From Caprella mutica (lineage: Eukaryota; Arthropoda; Malacostraca; Amphipoda; Caprellidae): a stretch of 64,000 bases of DNA. The first letter of the stretch is position 1, and every line of letters starts with the position of its first letter. Made by a program: the position numbers and the translations under genes. Under the pieces are notes generated by a model, which was not told the origin of the DNA, did no database searches, and saw only the letters and a list, made by a program, of their open reading frames with translations. Positions 1-11,117 of this stretch are shown piece by piece. The stretch is taken from positions 1-64,000 of the forward strand of contig CANNZV010000934.1 in assembly GCA_947561585.1 (NCBI GenBank), read 5' to 3'.

Positions 1-735
1 GATGACGTCACGTACACTAAGCACATGATTTGCCTCTGACAAGTAAAAGTTCAACTGGAACAGTTGAAACTAGATCAGTTCTATTTTCCATTTCACAGCG
101 AGTGGTTGAGCGAATTGTTGTGCAATTAATGAATCGAAATTGTTTGCTCCTTTCGTCAAATATGGAACAAATACTATTGAAAAAACAATTATTTTCAATT
201 CAACTTAGAGAATTATAGTAGCTACATTCAACGCTATTGAAAATAGGTAGAATGGTAAAGATTTTACTTTCAAAAACGTGCCCGTCAAATAAGTGTCTCC
301 GCCATATTGAACAGCAGTTGTCCGCTAGATGGCTTCCTGCTACCCAATCGGAAGTTAACCATATTGCAGCAGTAGCTAGTGAATATTACACTATTTACAC
401 AGGCTACCACAAACTACAAAGAGATGATTCTTATTGGCTATTGTGACAGAGCTACTCTGATATCATTAACTGTAAGTATAGGTATAACTACTTAGGTATC
501 ATCAAATTAAATAGGTAGTTTAATCAAATTCCTATATCGTTTTACTAAATTAGGTCCGTAGGCACTTGATATCAAGCAATCTAGTATCTTAATAAACAAT
601 GAAAAAATGAATACATGTTGCAATAGTACCTACCTTGTTACGTACCTATGAGTAGATATGTTATTAATTTTACTCTCTTACAGTTATATTGGCTTATCTT
701 TATTATTGTTTAGGTATGCTTAGTTACCTTTGTAC
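1..735. other. AT-rich intergenic sequence, no gene seen
   Basis: I see no coding or RNA gene here. Two short open frames on the plus strand (about 62 and 69 codons, in 30-446) have no recognisable domain and ordinary AT-rich composition. The text is rich in tags such as TAGGTACCTA, common in invertebrate intergenic DNA. Confidence 0.5.
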
Positions 736-737
736 TA

Positions 738-1224
738 GGGCTAGTTACGAATTATCGGTCAGTTCCATATCTTCGATCATATGAAAAACTATAATAGGAG
801 CTACCTATCTCTAGACTATAGGTAGGGTAAGTTACGCTTTGTCGGTCGGTTTCACATGTTCAGTCATATAAGAAAAAACTATATACCTAATCGGAAATTT
901 ATTTTTATTGGTATCCATGTTAAGATATCATGGATACCAATAAAAGTAATAATTTTTATATATTTTTTCTTATATGACCAATAACGTGATTGTGAAACTG
1001 TCAGATTATTCGAAATTTACCTACCCTAGGTACCTATTAATTATTATTGAATTCTTGTATTTATTAATGTATTATGGATGGTAACGGTGTCATATCATGG
1101 ATATAAATTATTTAAACATTAGGCTAATTAATTCTTGTTAGGTACTACCCATGTACCTAAATCGTTTTCTCTTCTGAGTCTATGCCCGAAGATGTGGAAC
1201 TGACCGATAATTCGTAATTTGCCC
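738..1224. mobile_element. MITE family A, copy 1 (outer, interrupted)
   Basis: A small non-coding element with long terminal inverted repeats. The left end begins GGGCTAGTTACGAATTATCG and the right end reads inward as GGGCAAATTACGAATTATCG. The similarity continues through GTCAGTTCCAYATCTTCG, giving arms of about 45 bp. A TA dinucleotide flanks both ends (736-737 and 1225-1226), as in Tc1/mariner-type insertion. A younger copy of the same family sits inside it. No open frame is present, so it depends on a transposase from elsewhere. Superfamily assignment from TA duplication alone is tentative. Confidence 0.75.
825..1026. mobile_element. MITE family A, copy 2 (nested inside copy 1)
   Basis: About 202 bp, starting GGGTAAGTTACGCTTTGTCG and ending with the inverted counterpart (…ATTCGAAATTTACCTACCC), with TA on both sides (823-824 and 1027-1028). 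The arms include the family motif CATATAAGAAAAAA and its complement. The centre contains an extra palindrome around TATCATGGATACCAATAAAA. It lies within copy 1, so it inserted later into its own relative. Confidence 0.7.
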
Positions 1225-1226
1225 TA

Positions 1227-1604
1227 ATATCAAGTTAGCTATGACAATTCATATTATTCATGCCTATAAATTATAAAGTCATCAGTCTTGCCAATAGCTT
1301 TTTCTACTGTCAACTGATAGGTAAAATAAAAGAAATAATTAATGAGGTGATATAGTGAGTACCTAGAAAAATGACCTGCTGATAGGTATAACTGTGATCG
1401 AATTGATTCACTTCAGGGCAACTTTTTGATAACTCTATTTCTAGTAATGCATGAGTCATGATTTGAATTGAAATGTATACATTATAATTTATAGCTATTG
1501 TTAATATTATCCCTCCTCATAATAAAGAGCAATGTGTTTTTATAAATACATATATAAATCCATCATGCTCAAGAATTTTTTTATAAAACTTAGTTTTCTT
1601 ATAC
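1227..1604. other. AT-rich intergenic sequence
   Basis: No gene, repeat or RNA signature is seen between the MITE pair and the first minisatellite. Confidence 0.5.
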
Positions 1605-2740
1605 TAGATATCTTCCAAATACTCATAAATTTTCCAAATACTCCGAAATTTTCCGAAAACTACCAAATTTTCCGATAACTACCAAATTTTTCGAAAACTA
1701 CCAAATTTTCCTAAAACTAGAAAATTTTCCGAAAACATTAAATTCTCCGAAAACATTTAATTTTCCGAAAACATTAAATTTTCCTAAAACATTTAATTTT
1801 CCTGAAACATTTAATTTTCCTAAAACATTTAATTTTCCTAAAACATTTAATTTTCCTAAAACATTTAATTTTCCGAAAACATTAAATTTTCCGTAAACAT
1901 TACATTTTTCGAAAACATTAAATTTTCCAAAAGCATTAAATTTTCCAAAAACATTAAATTTTCCAAAAGCATTAAATTTTCCAAAAACATTAAATTTTCC
2001 GAAAACATTAAATTTTCCGAAAACATTAAATTTTCCAAAACATTAAATTTTCCAAAAACATTAAATTTTCCAAAAACATTAAATTTTCCGAAAACATTAA
2101 ATTTTCCGAAAACATTAAATTTTCCGAAAACACTAAATTTTCCGAAAACACTAAATTTTCCGAAAACATTGAATTTTCCGAAAACATTGAATTTTCCGAA
2201 AACATTGAATTTTCCGAAAACATTGAATTTTCCGAAAACATTAAATTTTCCAAAAGCATTAAATTTTCCGAAAACATTAAATTTTCCGAAAACATTAAAT
2301 TTTCCGAAAACATTAAATTTTCCGAAAACATTAAATTTTCCGAAAACATTAAATTTTCCAAAACATTGAATTTTCCGAAAACATTAAATTTTCAGAAAAC
2401 ATTAAATTTGCAGAAAACATTAAATTTTCAGAAAACAATAAATTTTCCGAAAACTCAAACTTGTCCGAAGATCAAATTTTCTCTCAAGAAACTCATCCAA
2501 ATTCATCCAAAACCTCAATTCTTTCAAAAACTCAAAATTCTTCCAAAAACTCAGAATTCTTCCAAAAACTCAGAATTCTTCCAAAAACTCAAAATTCTTC
2601 CATAAACTCAAAATTCTTCCATAAACTCAGAATTCTTCCATAAACTCAGAATTCTTCCAAAAACTCAAAATTCTTCCAAAAACTCAAAATTCTTCCAAAA
2701 ACTCAAATTTTCCGGAAACTTAAAATTTTACAAAACTATT
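1605..2740. repeat. Minisatellite 1, 18-bp unit grading into 19-bp unit
   Basis: Roughly 60 tandem copies. The main body (about 1730-2460) repeats ATTAAATTTTCCGAAAAC with an exact 18-bp step. The left margin (1615-1730) uses a related TACCAAATTTTCCGAAAAC form. The right margin (about 2500-2720) steps by 19 bp and reads CTCAGAATTCTTCCAAAAA. The core TTTTCCGAAAA is a dyad with 5-bp arms. The 18-bp step keeps frames open on both strands, giving spurious low-complexity peptides. I do not regard these as proteins. Confidence 0.92.
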
Positions 2741-3600
2741 CCGTTTTCCATTAAAAACCCGTTATTCATAACGGGATAATAACTAGCTTAAATCATAATA
2801 GCCAATACAGCTCATGCAATTGTAATCTCATTGTATACCCCTCTCTTACAGTTCCAGCTCTTCTACTCTTAAATGACGAATAACGATGTTCATACTTCAT
2901 AGCAAATTGGGCTCTCTTCACTGATGTAAATCAAAAAAGAAATAAGGAAGCATGTCACAGTAGCTACTACAGAAAATACGAAATCTTATTATTTTTTGGA
3001 CAATCTTGATCGAAAAAGCTAGGTGAGTATTGTAGCAATTATATTCTTATGAATAATTCATTAATAATATCTAGTTAATTAGCAATATCTAAAAATTTTT
3101 TTTTTTTTTTTTTTTGAAATCATAGTTCAATCTTTCAGATAATTTAGTAATATTTTTAGACACCAATTAATTATTCATTGGTTCTTGAATGAGGCCAAAC
3201 TTTCGAATGCTACTTCTAATATGCATCCTGCATGCAATAATCTATGGATACATACTTTATTTTAATTTCAGAGCATTAGTGCTCTTTTAACTACTAATAG
3301 GGTTAAAGTCTATTCTATTCTTAATTATTTTAATTGTATCCAATTCTATTTATTTGCGGCTGCTACATCACTTTAATTTTTGCAGAATAATAGCTAAGCC
3401 ATTTTCAATTACAGATACTTTGAGACGGACATCTTATAGGAGAATGGCTGTACAACTTCAGAGATCTACTCTGTGGTCGGACTGTGGGTGCGAGGAACAG
3501 AAAAATGGACGAGAAGAATGAATGAAGTTATTCCCTTCCTAAGGTTTCCCCTCTATTCGTTAAATCTGGTGTCTCATGTTCAGTATTTGATGAGACTATT
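2741..3600. other. AT-rich intergenic sequence with poly-T run
   Basis: There is no supported gene. A run of about 20 T lies near 3095-3115 and could be the tail of a minus-strand retroposed copy, but I see no target duplication. A 68-codon frame at 3473-3679 has no recognisable domain and overlaps the start of a MITE. Confidence 0.45.
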
Positions 3601-3602
3601 TA

Positions 3603-3786
3603 CTCAGCTAAGTTGCAAATTGATGCACAGTTCCACATTTTCGATTATACTACCTATAAAACGAATATATTTAATATAACTTTTCTATACGTTATTTTTA
3701 TTGGTCACCAATCTAAAATGTTCAATTTTATAATTTTTACTTCTATGATCGAGAATGTGGAAATATCGATAATTCGTAACTGACCC
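3603..3786. mobile_element. MITE family A, copy 3 (decayed)
   Basis: A degenerate copy of the family at 738-1224. The left arm is recognisable by CAGTTCCACATTTTCGATTAT. The right arm has GATCGAGAATGTGGAAAT and then CGATAATTCGTAACTGACCC, with TA at both outer edges. Many substitutions relative to the copy at 27724 suggest it is older. Confidence 0.6.
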
Positions 3787-3788
3787 TA

Positions 3789-4149
3789 AATAGTGAACCT
3801 CAAATTATGACTATTTACAATTTGTTAATAAGCCAGGCGGGGATCTATCCTGAAGCTGTATATGGCTAATGGAAGAGAATGAGAGTAGCGTCTCTTGGGT
3901 TTTTACGTGTTGTAATTTTCATTATGGATTGTCTTTCTTTACTTTCACCAAGTTTATAATTTTATTAACGCTACTTGCAGTTTTAGAGGATAATGCTAGA
4001 GATATGATCTTCAACTACGAGGTCTTAGAGATTTTGTGTTAGGTAGACAGGATCGTATAGGCTTTATTTGGAGACAATTTTGTCCTTTATCGTCATATAC
4101 CTTGGTAAGTGACAGTATTCACGATGCAGCTTTTCTGTATCCATGAGCA
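3789..4149. other. Intergenic sequence
   Basis: Slightly more balanced base composition than its surroundings, but I see no open frame or known motif. Confidence 0.4.
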
Positions 4150-4151
4150 TT

Positions 4152-5520
4152 GTCAACTTGCCCTAATCTAGAGACAACTTGCCCTAATCTAGAGACAACT
4201 TGCCCTAATCTAGAGACAACTTGCCCTAATCTAGAGACAACTTGCCCTAATCTAGAGATAACTTGCCCTAATCTAGAGATAACTTGCCCTAATCTAGAGA
4301 CAACTTGCCCTAATCTAGAGACAACTTGCCCTAATCTAGAGACAACTTGCCCTAATCTAGAGACAACTTGCCCTAATCTAGAGACAACTTGCCCTAATCT
4401 AGAGACAACTTGCCCTAATCTAGAGACAACTTGCCCTAATCTAGAGACAACTTGCCCTAATCTTGAGACAACTTGCCCTAATCTTGAGACAACTTGCCCT
4501 AATCTTGAGACAACTTGCCCTAATCTTGAGACAACTTGGCCTAATCTTGATACAACTTGCCCTAATCTTGAGACAACTTGCCCTAATCTTGAGACAACTG
4601 ACCCTAATCTTGAGACAACTGACCCTAATCTTGAGACAACTGACCCTAATCTTGAGACAACTGACCCTAATCTTGAGACAACTGACCTTAATCTTGAGAC
4701 AACTGACCCTAATCTTGAGACAACTGACCCTAATCTTGAGACAACTGACCCTAATCTTGAGACAACTGACCCTAATCTTCAGACAACTGACCCTAATCTT
4801 GAGACAACTGACCCTAATCTTGAGACAACTGACCCTAATCTTCAGACAACTGACCCTAATCTTCAGACAACTGACCCTAATCTTCAGACAACTGACCCTA
4901 ATCTTCAGACAACTGATCCTAATCTTCAGACAACTGATCCTAATCTTCAGACAACTGATCCTAATCTTGAGACAACTGATCCTAATCTTGAGACAACTGA
5001 TCCTAGCCTTGAGACAACTGATCCTAGCCTTGAGACAACTGATCCTAGCCTTGAGACAACTGATCCTAGCCTTGAGACAACTGATCCTAGCCTTGAGACA
5101 ACTGATCCTAGCCTTGAGACAACTGATCCTAGCCTTGAGACAACTGATCCTAGCCTTGAGACAACTGATCCTAGCCTTGAGACAACTGATCCTAGCCTTG
5201 AGACAACTGATCCTAGCCTTGAGACAACTGATCCTAGCCTTGAGACAACTGATCCTAGCCTTGAGACAACTGATCCTAGCCTAGAGACAACTGATCCTAG
5301 CCTTGAGACAACTGATCCTAGCCTTGAGACTACTGATCCTAGCCTTGAGAATACTGATCCTAGCCTTGAGATTACTGATCCTAGCCTTGAGACTACTGAT
5401 CCTAGCCTTGAGACTACTGATCCTAGCCTTGAGACTACTGATCCTAGCCTTGAGACTACTGATCCTAATTTTGAGACTACTGATCCTAATTTTGAGACTA
5501 CTGATCCTAATCTTGCAGCT
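4152..5520. repeat. Minisatellite 2, 21-bp unit, about 65 copies
   Basis: Tandem units step by exactly 21 bp. The left unit is ACTTGCCCTAATCTAGAGAC plus A. Variants change in order along the array: CTAGAG to CTTGAG, then TTGCCC to TGACCC, then CTTCAGACA units, then TGATCCTAG, and finally GAGACTACT at the right edge. A 461-codon plus-strand frame (4150-5535) runs through it because 21 is a multiple of 3. Its first codon is TTG, a TGA stop lies two codons upstream, and the repeat has no in-frame ATG, so I do not call a gene. A fusion to an upstream exon by splicing cannot be excluded. Confidence 0.93.
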
Positions 5521-6216
5521 ATAGAACGTTTGTAAATAAAGAGTTTTTTTTTTTTTATTAGATAGAATGTTATAGATAAATATTAAGTTTTGTAGCTAGC
5601 TATATAGATTTTTTGTTCAAGTATTTTAATAGATTTTTTAAACGTTTTTTATAGCCTTCAGGGTAATGGAATTTGAGCTGCTATACGTGTCAGGTACCTG
5701 AATAAAATATCCTCTTACTTGCTAATCATTTCCCTACAATCTATATTAATTAAACTATAGATGAAGCATCCATTTGAATAGTTAGTTTTTATCCAAAAAT
5801 AGCACTATATTTGTTTTTCAATAAATCTATTGCTTAAATTTTCAATTATCATGTTTTCTGTTTTTTAGGTAATTATTTACTATAAACTGTTATTCCTCTA
5901 TTTTTACCGTCTGTCATTTCTCCCTATAGTTCCTTGAGTTCATTTTCATTTTGGTTTCTGCAATATTGCCAGAGTGCGCTGGGTCGACACTGTTACCTGT
6001 GATATCAGAGTAGTCGACCTAGTGCATAGAGCTTAGTTTTACTTCCCCCCTCTTCCATGATGTCTTCTTTCTATTTTCTTGATGGAAAAAGTCATTGAAA
6101 ATAGGATGCGAGAGTATACTGTAAAACCATTAGATAGTAGTAAAAATATATTTCCATTGATTCCGCAGCAAATCTTGACTCACTATAGCTTATATAGTAG
6201 ATTACTACCATCTTGA
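5521..6216. other. AT-rich intergenic sequence
   Basis: No gene is seen. A T-rich run follows the minisatellite at about 5547-5559. Confidence 0.45.
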
Positions 6217-7052
6217 CCCAGGTGACATTTAACATTCCCACTATAAATTCACAGTTCTAATTTAGTCTTCTGAAAGTGTTCCATAGGATTCTTCTGACAG
6301 TGTTCCAAAGGATTCTTCTGACAATGTTCCAAAGAAGTTTTCAGAGAATGTTCCAAAAGAGTCTTCAGAAGTTGTTCCAAAGGAGTCTTCAGAAGTTGTT
6401 CCAAAGGAGTCTTCAGAAGTTGTTCCAAAGGAGTCTTCAAGTAATGTTCCAAAGAAGTCTTCATGGAATGTTCCAATGAAGTCTTCTTGGAATGTTCCAA
6501 TGGAGTCTTCATGGAATGTTCCAATGGAGTCTTCGGGGAATGTTCCAATGGAGTCTTCGGGGAATGTTCCAATGGAGCCTTCAGGGAATGCTCCAATGGA
6601 GTCTTCAGGGAATGCTCCAATGGAGTATTCAGGGAATGTTCCAATGGAGTCTTCAGGGAATGTTCCAATGGAGTATTCAGGGAATGTTCCTATGGAGTCT
6701 TCAAGGAATATTCCAATGGAGTCTTCAGGGAATGTTCCAATGGAGTCTTCAGGGAATGTTCCAATGGAGTCTTCAGGGAATGTTCCAATGGAGTCTTCAG
6801 GGAATGTTCCAATGGAGTCTTCAAGGAATGTTCCAATGGAGTCTTCGGGGAATGTCCCAATGGAGTCTTCGGGGAATGTCCCAATGGAGTCTTCAGGGAA
6901 TGTTCCAAAGGGAATATTCTTGAAGATTCCATTGGAATATTCCTGGAATGTGTCAGAAAAGGAACATTCAGGGGACATTCCAGTGGAACATTCAGGGAAC
7001 GTTCCAATGGAACGTTCCTGGAATCTTCTGGGAAGGTTCAATGTTACCTGGG
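6217..7052. mobile_element. Inverted-repeat-bracketed element carrying minisatellite 3
   Basis: The left arm begins CCCAGGTGACATTTAACATT (6217-6239). The right arm (7030-7052) reads inward as CCCAGGTAACATTGAACCTT. Over 23 bp I count 20 matches. The arms enclose a 24-bp tandem array (about 6262-7029), so the array is probably part of a transposable unit rather than random local slippage. I see no clear target duplication, so element status is an inference. Confidence 0.55.
6262..7029. repeat. Minisatellite 3, 24-bp unit with GGAATGTTCC core
   Basis: About 31 copies step by 24 bp. Left units carry GTTGTTCCAAAGGAGTCTTC and right units GGAATGTTCCAATGGAGTCT. The core GGAATGTTCC is a 10-bp dyad of the form nGAAnnTTCn, which matches two inverted heat-shock-factor pentamers. 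The unit length keeps five reading frames open and yields long spurious frames on both strands. None is treated as a gene. Confidence 0.92.
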
Positions 7053-7499
7053 AAATGTTTCCTATTCTGTCCCAGATAGGTACTCATATAATATTTGGTG
7101 GGTAAGTGTAAATGAGTATTAGAAAGGGCAGAATAAACCAAGCTATAAAAGAAAGACTATCTATCTAAATTCTTATAGCTCAAAAATGCAAACATATGAC
7201 AATAATTTTGTTCTATTACCCAGGGTACAGGAAAATAAAGTGTATGGTAATTAGAAGACGACGCAAAAATATGACGTCACCAAAACGACACATATTAGTG
7301 TTTGTGACCGAGCGCCTCATAACATACCTCGTATTTGCACGTTAATATCGAGAAGTTAAAAATCAATTTATAAGCCTTTCGTGTGATAAATAGTAGAAAT
7401 AGCGATTGATCCTAAAATATATATGTATGGATAAAATTCAGGTTTGTTCACATTGTTCTTCTCTATTACTCATCTATAGGAAATAGGGTCATAAACTTG
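7053..7499. other. Intergenic sequence
   Basis: No gene is seen. A TGACGTCA palindrome (CRE/ATF-like) occurs near 7271, with a similar one near position 3. Isolated sites like these are not evidence of function. Confidence 0.4.
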
Positions 7500-7698
7500 T
7501 CCACTGTCCAGTGACCTGCTGGTAGACTTTTGGGAGCGACCCGGTCAAAAGTCAAGGTCATGGTCATTTATAACTCAAAAAGTACTGAACCAAATTGCAT
7601 GAAACTCGGTGGGACGATTGGTTACTATCCAGTCAACAGTTTATTAGATTTTGGTTGCAAACGGAGGTATGCGCTCTACTGAGTGCACGTAATCTAGT
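7500..7698 (+). mobile_element. Helitron-like repeat family B, copy 1 (5' truncated)
   Basis: One module of a family found four times in the window: TTTTGGGAGCGA, an AGGTCA-type half-site run, AACTCAAAAAGTA, and GGTGGGACGATTGGT. The right end has a small hairpin (GCGCTCTACTGAGTGC) followed by ACGTAATCTAG and a flanking T. A hairpin a few bases before a CTRR end next to T is the standard Helitron 3' signature. No coding sequence is present, so the copy is non-autonomous. Confidence 0.6.
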
Positions 7699-9300
7699 CC
7701 TTACTATATTTCAATTCTAGTTCCCGTTTTTGAAACCAGATTGCTTTTGAAACCTGAAATTGGCGAGAGTAGTGTATCTTATCTATACTAATAATCTCCC
7801 TCGTGTGTTTATTTATTTATTTGGTGTCCGCTTTTACACGAATATAATGATCTGATATTTAAATTCCTTTGTTTTTATTCAATTTTTAAATGTATTTTAT
7901 TTATAAAATGTATTAGACTATGCAGAAAATTTGAATTCAATTGAATTCATTACAAGTAACCTAATAACGGATGATAAATTGGTATTGATGATGACCCTTT
8001 ATTTTTAACGGGAAAATACACTGGTTGTATTACAATATCTTTGGTAATACCTTTTAAAGTCCTCGTAATTCAATATATGCCTCTTCATAACATTACTGTA
8101 GTAGGTGCAGTCTGTATTGCTTCAGTCAAATCCGAGATAATCGCAGGATACAGTAACATATAGGGTATGGTAATCAGCTGATAGAATCTAGTTTGACGTG
8201 ACCACGAGAAACAGGAAATCTTAAAAATTTCATTGATTGCTACGTCAATAATTTGCTTTGTGGTTAATAACTACTTCATTTTTATTCATGCCTACGATAG
8301 TATCAATAATAGAAGTTTATCCACAGATAAAACTTTTATTATTTATATATTTTACTCACATTTATTCTTGGAAAGTCTCCAGTGGACTGGCGACTCTGAC
8401 CACACTTTGAAACATGGGACTACCTACTTAAACTAAAATGTAGTAAAAATCACCAAAAATGTTTCTTTTCTGATATATGAATCGCTTGGGAGCAACTGTT
8501 AATCATGTCAGAATTCACTCAAATTTCAGTACACGTACATTTACTTGTCATATCAACTTTATATTACTATTCCATAAGTAATATCCAAAACGTTATTTTT
8601 TGGCCCACCCTATTGTGCAACCTATGATAGTATAAGTTTATATATTTGAAATAAGTTAAATAACCATTAAATCTAACTTTACTTTGTAATAACAACGGAA
8701 ATTAATAAATGGAACAAATTATTGTCATATTTCTCCGGCTGCTCTGAAATAAAAAGAAACTAAATAATTACCAGATAGGTACTCATAAAATTAATATATA
8801 TTTTTATAGCTATGCTATATGTATTATTGGAGTAGAAAATTATTACTAACACTTATTTAATTTCTCATAATTTTTAAGAGAAGTGAATTTTTAATCCAAA
8901 TTATTAGTTTTGATAAAATCACGTCAGTTAGAAATTATGTTCATTATTTATGCTTCTTGAATTTTATTCTTATGATAATTTAGTTTGATATTAAATATTT
9001 AATATAAATATTAAAGATAAACTCTTATTAATAAAAATAAATTAATATTTCGCCTCTTGAAACACATTGTCTTAGAAGTTATAGCTAAGGCATTCTTTAT
9101 ATTCTCGATATTATTTATGAAGCAGGAAAGGTGAAATAATTGCCATATGAAGTGCCTCCATAAAGATAAGGAAGAGAAACTCAAGCAGATAATCAAACTC
9201 TAAAATTATTCCGCACTTCATTCTCGATGAAAAGATTTTCCACCGACTTTGAATTTACTGCAGAAATCTGAGACTATGAAAAATAAAGAAAATTACCTGA
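7699..9300. other. AT-rich intergenic sequence with a possible element terminus
   Basis: No gene is recognised. At about 7785 the text TCTATACTAATAATCTCC, followed by TGTGTTTATTTATTTATTTG, resembles 5' ends of Helitron-type repeats common in insects. No matching 3' end is found nearby. Short frames at 8233-8436 (plus) and 9011-9196 (minus) have no domain. Confidence 0.4.
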
Positions 9301-9703
9301 AGAGAGGCACGAATGTTACCCTAGGAGAGGCACGAATGTTACTCTAAGAGAGGCACGAATGTTACCCTAGGAGAGTCACGAATGTTACTCTAAGAGAGGC
9401 ATGAATGTTACTCTAAGAGAGGCACGAATGTTACCCTAGGAGAGGCACGAATGTTACCCTAGGAGAGGCACGAATGCTACTCTAGGAGAGGCACGAATGC
9501 TACTCTAGGAGAGGCACGAATGTTACTCTAGGAGAGGCACGAATGTTACTCTAAGAGAGGCACGAATGTTACTCTAGGAGAGGCACGAATGTTACTCTAG
9601 GAGAGGCACGAATGTTACTCTAGGAGAGGCACGAATGTTACTCTAGGAGAGGCACGAATGTTACTCAAGGAGAGGCACGAATGTTACTCTAGGAGGAGCA
9701 CGG
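9301..9703. repeat. Minisatellite 4, 23-bp unit, about 17 copies
   Basis: The unit contains GAGAGGCACGAATGTTACTC and the junction CTAG, with an exact 23-bp step. Variants differ mainly in TACCCTAG versus TACTCTAG or TACTCTAA. The unit junction CTCTAGGAGAG is a short dyad. Because 23 is not a multiple of 3, no long frame results. Confidence 0.92.
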
Positions 9704-9853
9704 TATAATTTATTGGCTGAATTGGTAACGCTGTTGCTTCCAAGAGAGTTTTATTGTAAATTTCGAAATAAAATGTAAAACACGAAAACAAAATAAATAT
9801 AATGGTTACCTACTATTGTTTTAGTTTCATTATTTTTACGATCATATAATTAA

Positions 9854-10391
9854 CTAGAACTGGTACTTGGTAGAGCGCATACCCTCGCCACAGTTTATAC
9901 ATGACCTTGACCATCCAATAATCCTTGAATTATAAATGATCTTGACCTTAACCTTTGACCTGTTCGCTCCCAAAATCTAATAAACTGGTTGCTGAATAAT
10001 TATTAATCGTCCCACCAAATTTCAGGCAATTTAGTTGAATACATTTGAGTTATTGAGTTACAAATGACCTTGACCTTGAACTTTGAACTTTGAACTTTGA
10101 ACTTTTACCCAATCATTCACAAAATATAACCAAATTGTTCTTGGATATTGACTAATCGTCCTATCAAATTTCAGGTAATTTGATTGAATACTTTTTGAGT
10201 TTTACATGACTATGACCTTGACCTTTGACCGGATCGCTTCCAAAATTCTACCAGAGGGTTCATGGATCTTGAAGAATCGTCTCACATAATTTCAAGCAAT
10301 TTGGTTTAATCATTTTTGAGTTATGTGAATAACAAGATTATATATAAATGCCGCCTTTAATATTTCCTCCCGCAAATTTGCGAAGGTAATA
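9854..10391 (-). mobile_element. Helitron-like repeat family B, copy 2 (near full length)
   Basis: Read on the minus strand it starts near TTACCTTCGCAAATTTGCGG (10391 side) and contains three to four tandem modules of about 115 bp. It ends with GGGTATGCGCTCTACC and then CTAG at 9854. Its opposite end matches copy 3, which defines the family's two ends. ACCTTCGC near the start and GCGAAGGT-type sequence near the end form short subterminal inverted repeats, as described for Helentron-type elements. Internal text has repeated TGACCTTGACCTTTGACC-type half-sites. There is no open frame. Confidence 0.6.
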
Positions 10392-11108
10392 AATAATTTG
10401 ATATACGTATTTTAGTTGTGTACTTTGATATATTCTCACAGATATTCAAAATAATAAACCAGAAGATAAATATAAACGATAAGGTAGAATAATAAGTCTA
10501 AACGATGAGGCAAACGAATATTCCAAATGGTAAGGCCACTCAAGTTCAAACGATATATTCACAATATGAGGTCTTCGTTAAATCAAAATATAATGAAATG
10601 TTCGAATGAAAAATGGTCTCCAATTCTCCACGCCAAACTTATTCCACCTTTCAGAATATGAACAGTTATGAAGAAGTAGTTATTATTTTGCCAATCAAGA
10701 TAGATAGGAAGAGATAATTATTATTTTCTTCTGAGTTACTCTACCATTAGTGCCATTAAGTGTATTTTCTTGTGATGATATTGACTTTATTGCCTTTGTG
10801 TCTCCACACCAGCTGCTGCCTACCTACCAATGACAATAAAGTGCACCAATTGCAGTAGTTTGCTTAACGTACAGTCACAGTGACTGCGAAATATCACTAC
10901 ATGGCATAGGCACAATGAACACTAGAGTCTAACTTTACCTTGATAAGATTAATAAGCAAATATAGTGATTGTGCAATGAAAAGTGTAATTAATTAATAGT
11001 TTTTCGACAGTTATTTAATATAATTTGTTGGTTACCTTAGTAACAATAGATGCATAAATAATAATTAATAAATAAACAACAAGGAATTCATATAATATAA
11101 CAACACGA
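10392..11108. other. AT-rich intergenic sequence
   Basis: No gene, RNA or repeat signature is recognised. Confidence 0.45.
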
Positions 11109-11117
11109 GATGATTAC

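Noticed and set aside
2026..2369. Low-complexity proteins on both strands (NFPKTL and MFSENL repeats)
   Set aside because: They are translations of an 18-bp minisatellite. Open frames on both strands are expected when the unit is a multiple of 3 and lacks stops.
3095..3115. Poly-T as a retroposon tail
   Set aside because: I find no target duplication or element body next to it, and T runs are common in this AT-rich DNA.
4152..5520. Telomere-like CCTAA/TTAGG motif once per unit
   Set aside because: CCTAA appears once per 21-bp unit and is lost in later variants. True insect telomeres are tandem TTAGG with no filler.
6249..7122. Several long frames (up to 259 codons) on both strands
   Set aside because: All are translations of the 24-bp array in different frames. 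No frame shows a better start or protein-like conservation.
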